This document shows positions 6,288 through 10,126 of a DNA stretch of 10,126 nt, piece after piece. Position 1 is the first letter of the stretch. Each line of letters opens with the position of its first letter. The notes under the pieces were generated by a model. The model was not told the DNA's origin. It worked only from the letters and a program-made list of their open reading frames with translations, and did no database searches. Made by a program: the position numbers and the translations under genes. Origin of the DNA: Clostridiales bacterium (GTDB taxonomy: Bacteria > Bacillota > Clostridia > Oscillospirales > JAAYXM01); assembly GCA_012515925.1 (NCBI GenBank), contig JAAYXM010000154.1, forward strand, positions 1-10,126, given 5' to 3'.

Positions 6288-7571
6288 TCACGGAAAGACG
6301 CCGCGCAGCTTTTTGCTCTTGGATATGCGCTCGAGCGCGACCATGTACGCCGCCATGCGCGCCGTGACGTCTTTATCCTTCGCCACCTTCCAGACCTGGT
6401 TGAAGGCTTTGATTATAATCTTTTCGAGCGTGCTGTTTACCTCGTCTTCCTCCCATGTAAGGGATTGAATGTTCTGCACCCATTCGAAATACGAAACGAT
6501 AACGCCGCCGGCGTTCGCGAGTATGTCGGGAATAACTACAACGCCCTTTTCGGCGAGAATCCTGTCGCCTTCGACGGTTGTCGGGCCGTTCGCGCCCTCG
6601 ACGATTATAGACGCCTTGATATCGTTTGCGTTATCGGCGGTTATCTGGTTTTCGAGCGCGGCGGGGATAAGTATTTCCGCGTCACAGGTTATGACCTGCT
6701 GGTTGGTTATGCTGGTTTCGCCGTTTTTAACCGGATAGTCGGCTATCAGCTTGCCCGGATTTTTCTCGATAAATTCCCATACGGCCTTGACGTTTATGCC
6801 GTCCTTATGATACAGACCGCCCGACACGTCGCTTATCGCGATAACCTTCGCGCCTTCGTCATACAGAAGCTTCGCGGCTGTACCGCCGACGTTGCCGAAG
6901 CCCTGAACGGCTACCTTTATGCCGCTTATAGGCTTGCCAAGCTTTTTAAGCAGCTCGCGCACGACGAGCATAACGCCGCGCCCCGTAGCCTCGCGGCGCC
7001 CGAGAGATCCGCCCAGCTCTATCGGCTTGCCCGTAACGACGCCCGGGACGGTATAGCCCTTGAACATGCTGTACGTATCCATAATCCAGCCCATAACCTC
7101 GGCGTTTGTGCCCACATCGGGAGCGGGTATGTCGCGCTCGGGGCCGATAAGCGGCAGAATCATAGCCACATATCTTCTCGTAAGACGCTTGAGCTCTTCT
7201 TTGCTGAGCTTGCTCGGGTCAACCTTGACCGCGCCCTTGCCGCCGCCGTACGGGATATTGGCCACCGCGCATTTCAGAGTCATCCACGCGGCAAGCGCTT
7301 TAACCTCGTCAATATCAACCTCATGATGATACCTGATACCGCCTTTGCAAGGACCCATTGAGCTTGAGTGCTGTACGCGGTAGCCTTCGAACACCTCAAT
7401 TCGCCCGTCATCCATCTCCACCGGTATTGAAACCTTCAGCTCGCGCTCGGGGTATTTTATCGCCTCGTAATCGTTCGGCGCGAGATTTAAGTTTTTTGCC
7501 GCCTGGTCAAGCACCATAAGCATATTGTCATACGGGTTGTACTGCTGCGGTACAGTGTTGTTTTTGCCCAC
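6288..7571 (-). CDS. gdhA: Glutamate dehydrogenase, Glu/Leu/Phe/Val dehydrogenase family, probably NAD-dependent
   Basis: The enzyme interconverts glutamate and 2-oxoglutarate plus ammonia. The 427-residue length fits hexameric bacterial GDHs of the GudB/RocG type. The N-terminal domain has GPCKGGIRYH (K76), MTLKCAVANIPYGGGKG (K100 and catalytic K112) and IPAPDVGT (D152), the substrate-binding and catalytic set. The Rossmann domain has GFGNVGG (224-230) and AISD (D248); an acidic residue there usually favours NAD+ over NADP+. Further family blocks include VEGANGPTT and ILANAGGVIVSYFEW. The start is GTG at 7571 with AGGAGA 9 nt upstream. The ATG at 7581 lies in another frame and is rejected. 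It is the last gene of a leftward string, 30 bp after the isomerase gene with no terminator between. Family certainty is high; cofactor choice is inferred. Confidence 0.92.
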   Translation of the reverse strand: MGKNNTVPQQYNPYDNMLMVLDQAAKNLNLAPNDYEAIKYPERELKVSIPVEMDDGRIEVFEGYRVQHSSSMGPCKGGIRYHHEVDIDEVKALAAWMTLKCAVANIPYGGGKGAVKVDPSKLSKEELKRLTRRYVAMILPLIGPERDIPAPDVGTNAEVMGWIMDTYSMFKGYTVPGVVTGKPIELGGSLGRREATGRGVMLVVRELLKKLGKPISGIKVAVQGFGNVGGTAAKLLYDEGAKVIAISDVSGGLYHKDGINVKAVWEFIEKNPGKLIADYPVKNGETSITNQQVITCDAEILIPAALENQITADNANDIKASIIVEGANGPTTVEGDRILAEKGVVVIPDILANAGGVIVSYFEWVQNIQSLTWEEDEVNSTLEKIIIKAFNQVWKVAKDKDVTARMAAYMVALERISKSKKLRGVFP

Positions 7572-7580
7572 AATCCTTCA

Positions 7581-7586
7581 TCTCCT
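7581..7586 (-). promoter_or_regulatory. Ribosome binding site selecting the GTG start of glutamate dehydrogenase
   Basis: Read on the minus strand, AGGAGA (7586 to 7581) lies 9 nt before the GTG at 7571. A second purine patch, AAGG (7578 to 7575), is too close to the start (3 nt) to be the main site. Confidence 0.65.
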
Positions 7587-7601
7587 GTCGTGTTTTTTAT
7601 A

Positions 7602-8486
7602 TTACAAGCCGAAGCCTACGTCACGGGCAACGGCCATAATATACTTTAAATCATTGACCGCGTAGTATTCGCGGTCGCCGCCGCGCGGGGCCTCCACCCC
7701 GACGGGGCCTTCAAATCCGGCTTCCTTAAGAGCTTTCAGATACAGCCTGTGGTTTATTTCGCCCTCGCTTAGCGCGACGGGCATTCTGCCGGAGTTTCTG
7801 ACGCCGACGCTGTTCTTGAAATGCGTATAGAACAGCTTGTCACCGTAAAGCGCGATTGTGTCCTCAACCGACGGGTATTCGGCAAAGTAAACCGTGTTGC
7901 CGAAATCCATGTTGATTCCCACGGCGGGCGAATCAATCATATCCACAAGCTTCTTTGCCGCTTCGGGCTTGTCGTGCAGATAGACCATATGCGTTTCAAA
8001 CGCGATTCTGACACCGATTTTCTGAAGCTCCGCGCCGATTTTCGAAAAGCCCTCGGCGGTGTAGTTCCAGATATCCTCTGCGGCTATGGCCGAGCCGTGC
8101 TTATCGTATTCATAATACGGTATGCTTTTATCGGGGTTTATCAAGGAATCGCCGAAGGTATTCGAAAGCGTGACGCCGATTTTGTCGTTTACGGTTTTAA
8201 AAAACTCCACGGTGCTTTCCACTGCCTGCCTGCGCTTTTCCGAATCAAGGCTTGATATGTCCTTAGCCTGCTTGCCGAACAGGATTTCCAGACCGTACTT
8301 TTTCCTGCATTTTGCGATTTCGTCAATATACTCGCTTTCCGTAAGGCTTAAATCCGCGGGAGGAGCGCCGCGAAACTCGATTCCGTCATAGCCCCATTGC
8401 GCCGCCTTTTTAAAAACCTCTTCAATGCTCTTGCCGAATTTCGCGGGCCCGATTTCGCAGTAGTTGATGTGCATTATGTACTTCAT
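7602..8486 (-). CDS. TIM-barrel sugar phosphate isomerase/epimerase (AP endonuclease 2 / xylose isomerase-like superfamily)
   Basis: The 294-residue protein belongs to the IolE/IolI, hydroxypyruvate isomerase-like superfamily of metal-dependent isomerases and epimerases. Visible features are the strand-1 segment HINYCEIG, GYDGIEFRG with E37, and the expected set of metal ligands: E164 (IAFETHM), D194 (NMDFGN), H222 (YTHFKN) and E265 (GVEAPRGGD). The D-F-G-N and T-H-x-K-x-x motifs are typical of this superfamily. It lies 21 bp downstream of the Gfo/Idh/MocA gene, a frequent pairing in inositol, polyol and sugar-acid catabolism. The start ATG at 8486 has only a distant purine patch (GAAAGGA ending 13 nt upstream), so translation may be weak or coupled. 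The specific substrate cannot be inferred; IolE, IolI and unknown-substrate epimerases are all possible. Confidence 0.85.
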   Translation of the reverse strand: MKYIMHINYCEIGPAKFGKSIEEVFKKAAQWGYDGIEFRGAPPADLSLTESEYIDEIAKCRKKYGLEILFGKQAKDISSLDSEKRRQAVESTVEFFKTVNDKIGVTLSNTFGDSLINPDKSIPYYEYDKHGSAIAAEDIWNYTAEGFSKIGAELQKIGVRIAFETHMVYLHDKPEAAKKLVDMIDSPAVGINMDFGNTVYFAEYPSVEDTIALYGDKLFYTHFKNSVGVRNSGRMPVALSEGEINHRLYLKALKEAGFEGPVGVEAPRGGDREYYAVNDLKYIMAVARDVGFGL

Positions 8487-8507
8487 GATATTTCTGTAAT
8501 CCTTTCT

Positions 8508-9539
8508 TTAAAGCATAACCGTTTTCCCGGTTTCTGCGGATTCGTATATCGCGAGTATTATCTCAACAGGCTTTTTGCCGTCAAATTGGTTTATGGCGGG
8601 CATCCTGCCGCTTATAATCGCGTCCGTCATGTCGGTAAGCTGCATGACATGCCCGGATATGTCAAAGCTTGTGGGGTCGTTATGCGTGCCGGAGCTTGAG
8701 CCCTTGTCTTTCAGGTCTTCGGGAAGGTCACGCCCCTCGACCTCCCAGCATGTTATCTTGTTTTCCTCTAAGGTTATCATGCCGCGGTCGCCGCAGATTT
8801 CGAGCCGCCTCGCCGAGCCGGGGTATACGGACGTGGTGCCGACTATTTTACCGAGGGCGCCGTTTTCAAACTCGAGTATCGCGACGGCGGTATCCTCAAC
8901 CTCGATTTTCCTCGCGAGCGTGCGCGTGAACGCGGACACGGACTTAACGGGACCCATGATATACTGCATTATGTCAATACCGTGAATGCCCTGGTTCATA
9001 AGCGCGCCGCCGCCGTCCATCTTCCAGGTGCCGCGCCAGCCGCCCTTGTCGTAGTATTCCTGACTGCGGAAGTATTTCATGCTCAGATCCGCGATTACAA
9101 TTTTGCCGAGCGCGCCGTCGTCCACGGCTTTTTTAGTCTCGGAAACCGCTCTTGTAAACCTGAGCTGGGACACCACGCTCATTTTTACGTTTCTTTTTTC
9201 GCATGCGTCAAGGACGTCTTTTATTTCGGTTTCGGTAATTGCCATCGGCTTTTCGACGACTATATGCTTGCCCGCGTTCGCCGCCCGTATCGCAAGAGGG
9301 GCATGCAGACCGCTGGGTGTGCAAATACAAACCGTGTCGAGCTCCGGGTCGGCCACAAGCGCGTCGACGGTGTCATACGCTTTGACACCGTACTTTTCCG
9401 CGAAAGACTTTCTTGCCGCCTCGACTACGTCCGTAACGCCGAGAAACTCGGCGTTTTCAATTTCGGATATCGCGCGCGCGTGCCAGTCGGATATGACTCC
9501 GCAGCCGATAATCCCGTATTTGACAGTTTTTTTATTCAA
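8508..9539 (-). CDS. Gfo/Idh/MocA family NAD(P)-dependent oxidoreductase
   Basis: The 343-residue protein has an N-terminal Rossmann fold (YGIIGCGVISDWHA, glycine motif at residues 12-17) and the family's CTPSGLHA segment. The catalytic EKP motif is at residues 96-98 (K97). The C-terminal alpha/beta domain carries GGWRGTWKMDGGGALMNQGI followed by HGID (D175, H186), the typical substrate and proton-relay region. Members oxidise or reduce hydroxyl groups of sugars, inositols and related polyols. The chosen start is TTG at 9539, with GGAGG 8 nt upstream. An ATG four bases earlier opens only a three-codon frame. It is the first gene of the leftward string, with the isomerase gene 21 bp downstream, suggesting successive steps of one catabolic pathway. 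myo-Inositol or scyllo-inositol dehydrogenase is one possibility; the substrate is not determined. Confidence 0.9.
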   Translation of the reverse strand: MNKKTVKYGIIGCGVISDWHARAISEIENAEFLGVTDVVEAARKSFAEKYGVKAYDTVDALVADPELDTVCICTPSGLHAPLAIRAANAGKHIVVEKPMAITETEIKDVLDACEKRNVKMSVVSQLRFTRAVSETKKAVDDGALGKIVIADLSMKYFRSQEYYDKGGWRGTWKMDGGGALMNQGIHGIDIMQYIMGPVKSVSAFTRTLARKIEVEDTAVAILEFENGALGKIVGTTSVYPGSARRLEICGDRGMITLEENKITCWEVEGRDLPEDLKDKGSSSGTHNDPTSFDISGHVMQLTDMTDAIISGRMPAINQFDGKKPVEIILAIYESAETGKTVML

Positions 9540-9547
9540 TCATTACG

Positions 9548-9552
9548 CCTCC
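9548..9552 (-). promoter_or_regulatory. Ribosome binding site selecting the TTG start of the oxidoreductase
   Basis: GGAGG (9552 to 9548 on the minus strand) is 8 nt before TTG at 9539 and only 4 nt before the out-of-frame ATG at 9543, whose frame ends after three codons (ATG ATT GAA TAA). Spacing and frame both favour TTG. Confidence 0.7.
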
Positions 9553-9561
9553 GTTCTTATA

Positions 9562-9573
9562 ACTTATATAAGT
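9562..9573. promoter_or_regulatory. Perfect 12-bp palindrome at the predicted minus-strand start site, candidate operator
   Basis: ACTTATATAAGT is its own reverse complement. It lies immediately downstream of the minus-strand -10 box, covering about +1 to +12 of the predicted transcript, a classical repressor position. The ACTT/AAGT half-sites resemble those of GntR-family operators. No regulator gene is visible in the window, and AT-rich DNA yields some palindromes by chance. Confidence 0.4.
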
Positions 9574-9580
9574 AATCTAT

Positions 9581-9609
9581 ATTATAACATACTATTACCG
9601 TTTTGTAAG
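9581..9609 (-). promoter_or_regulatory. Sigma-A type promoter of the oxidoreductase-isomerase-gdh string
   Basis: On the minus strand a perfect TATAAT (9586 to 9581) is preceded by the extended TGn motif (TGT, 9589 to 9587). A -35 box CTTACA (9609 to 9604, four of six consensus positions) is placed with a 17-bp spacer. The start site is predicted near 9574, giving a 5' leader of about 35 nt. Confidence 0.75.
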
Positions 9610-9640
9610 AGTTTCTTATCCTATTTTACTGGGTTATTGA

Positions 9641-9686
9641 TTTTTTCTGTTTTTTCAAAAAAAGTAATGCAATTAAAAATTTTTTA
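9641..9686. other. A/T-tract region between divergent promoters
   Basis: The stretch contains successive T and A runs (T6 at 9641-9646, T6 at 9650-9655, A7 at 9657-9663) and an A5T6 junction at 9675-9685. Such phased tracts often bend DNA and can act as UP-like elements or bind nucleoid proteins. No coding potential is seen on either strand. Confidence 0.45.
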
Positions 9687-9689
9687 TTG

Positions 9690-9695
9690 TATAAT
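9690..9695 (+). promoter_or_regulatory. -10 box of the promoter for the amidohydrolase-like gene
   Basis: A perfect TATAAT lies 48 bp before the GTG start. The best -35 candidate at 17 bp (ATGCAA, 9667-9672) matches only three of six positions, so the promoter may depend on an activator or on the upstream A-tracts. The short inverted repeat GGTT-TATT-AACC (9705-9716) lies just after the predicted start near 9702. Confidence 0.55.
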
Positions 9696-9731
9696 TACGG
9701 ATATGGTTTATTAACCGAATTTTCAGTTTAT

Positions 9732-9738
9732 AAGGTGG
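9732..9738 (+). promoter_or_regulatory. Ribosome binding site of the amidohydrolase-like gene
   Basis: AAGGTGG lies 5 nt upstream of the GTG at 9744, which supports that GTG as start. Confidence 0.7.
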
Positions 9739-9743
9739 TTATT

Positions 9744-10126
9744 GTGGAACTTGAGTTTTTCGATTGCAACGCGTCCTTCGGCATGAGGAAGCTGAAGCTT
9801 CCCGGCACGTATCATACCAAGGCCGGGCTTATCGCCGCTATGGACAACTACGGCATCCAATCCGCGCTTGTTTATCACGCGTTTGCCCGTGAGCTAAGCT
9901 CGCTTGACGGGAACGCGATGCTTATGCGCGAAATAGCCGGCGAGCCGCGACTTGTGCCCGTATGGGCGGTTATGCCTCACCATACCGGCGAGTTTCCGGA
10001 GCCGGCAAAGCTTTTAGACGAAATGCAAAAGGACGGGGTAAAAGCCGTGACATTGTTTCCCTCGGACCAGAGTTTTTCCGTGTCCGAATGGAGCATGGGA
10101 CAGCTGTATGCCGCGCTTGAGGATAA
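9744..10126 (+). CDS. Amidohydrolase-like TIM-barrel protein, N-terminal part; 3' end outside window
   Basis: The open frame from GTG 9744 runs to the window edge (127 complete codons, no stop). It starts MELEFFDCNASFGMRKLKLP. Further segments are AAMDNYGIQSALVYHAFARE, LMREIAGEPRLVPVWAVMPHHTGE, KAVTLFPSDQSFSV and WSMGQLYAALED. This pattern resembles uncharacterised metal-dependent hydrolases of the amidohydrolase_2 type: a first beta strand, a helix with D-x-x-G-I-x-x-A-L-V, then a strand carrying P-V-W. The usual N-terminal D-x-H-x-H motif is replaced by DCNAS, so the first metal ligands are missing. The gene is divergent from the oxidoreductase-isomerase string and may work in the same catabolic pathway or process. 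No specific substrate can be inferred. Recognition is from memory of family patterns on a partial sequence, so confidence is moderate. Confidence 0.72.
   Translation, partial: MELEFFDCNASFGMRKLKLPGTYHTKAGLIAAMDNYGIQSALVYHAFARELSSLDGNAMLMREIAGEPRLVPVWAVMPHHTGEFPEPAKLLDEMQKDGVKAVTLFPSDQSFSVSEWSMGQLYAALED

Noticed and set aside
6243..7361. A 372-codon open frame on the plus strand opposite glutamate dehydrogenase
   Set aside because: It is fully antisense to a gene with complete family motifs, has no recognisable domain or ribosome binding site, and its amino acid mix (Arg, His, Ala-rich) is that of a complement-strand shadow in GC-biased codons.
9079..9714. A plus-strand open frame across the oxidoreductase 5' end and the intergenic region
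   Set aside because: It is antisense to the Rossmann domain, Ser/Thr-rich shadow sequence, and it runs through both divergent promoters.
1..10126. CRISPR arrays, tRNA/rRNA genes, insertion sequences or phage islands
   Set aside because: No regularly spaced repeats, cloverleaf or rRNA signatures, transposase motifs, or target-site-flanked inverted repeats were seen; the inverted repeats present are local hairpins at gene ends.

Overview
The window looks like a chromosomal segment of an uncultured endospore-forming, Clostridia-like Firmicute. The evidence is family content: ComEC next to the DNA polymerase III delta subunit HolA, a TOPRIM/DUF4093 ribonuclease M5-like protein, and an adjacent M23 + M50 protease pair arranged like SpoIVFA-SpoIVFB. 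Base composition is moderate and CpG-rich in genes, with short AT-rich intergenic regions. No tRNA, rRNA, CRISPR array, insertion sequence or phage gene is visible.

Plus strand, 1-6246. The window opens inside an ApbE flavin transferase gene that ends in a strong hairpin terminator (503-542). A well-formed promoter (572-600) then drives a tight plus-strand gene string: comEC, holA, the RNase M5-like TOPRIM gene, a membrane-anchored M23 (LytM) protein and an M50 intramembrane protease. The genes overlap or nearly touch, so they probably form one operon. Two anomalies stand out. comEC is cut by a single in-frame TAA at 1336-1338, with perfect frame continuity and family homology on both sides. 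In addition, a stem-loop (4538-4574) buries the ribosome binding site and first start-codon base of the M23 gene. The string ends in a perfect 25-bp inverted repeat (6219-6270) whose loop carries the M50 stop codon.

Minus strand, 9539-6288. Three genes read leftward: a Gfo/Idh/MocA NAD(P)-dependent oxidoreductase, a TIM-barrel sugar phosphate isomerase/epimerase, and a Glu/Leu/Phe/Val-family glutamate dehydrogenase. Gaps are 21 and 30 bp with no terminator between them, so co-transcription is likely from an extended -10 promoter at 9581-9609. The first two genes suggest catabolism of a sugar, polyol or inositol-like compound; the substrate cannot be read from the sequence.

Right edge. A 204-bp AT-rich divergent region (9540-9743) carries promoters for both directions, a perfect 12-bp palindrome at the predicted minus-strand start site, and A-tracts. 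It leads into a partial amidohydrolase-like TIM-barrel gene (from 9744) that lacks the usual N-terminal HxH metal motif. This divergent gene probably belongs to the same catabolic function.
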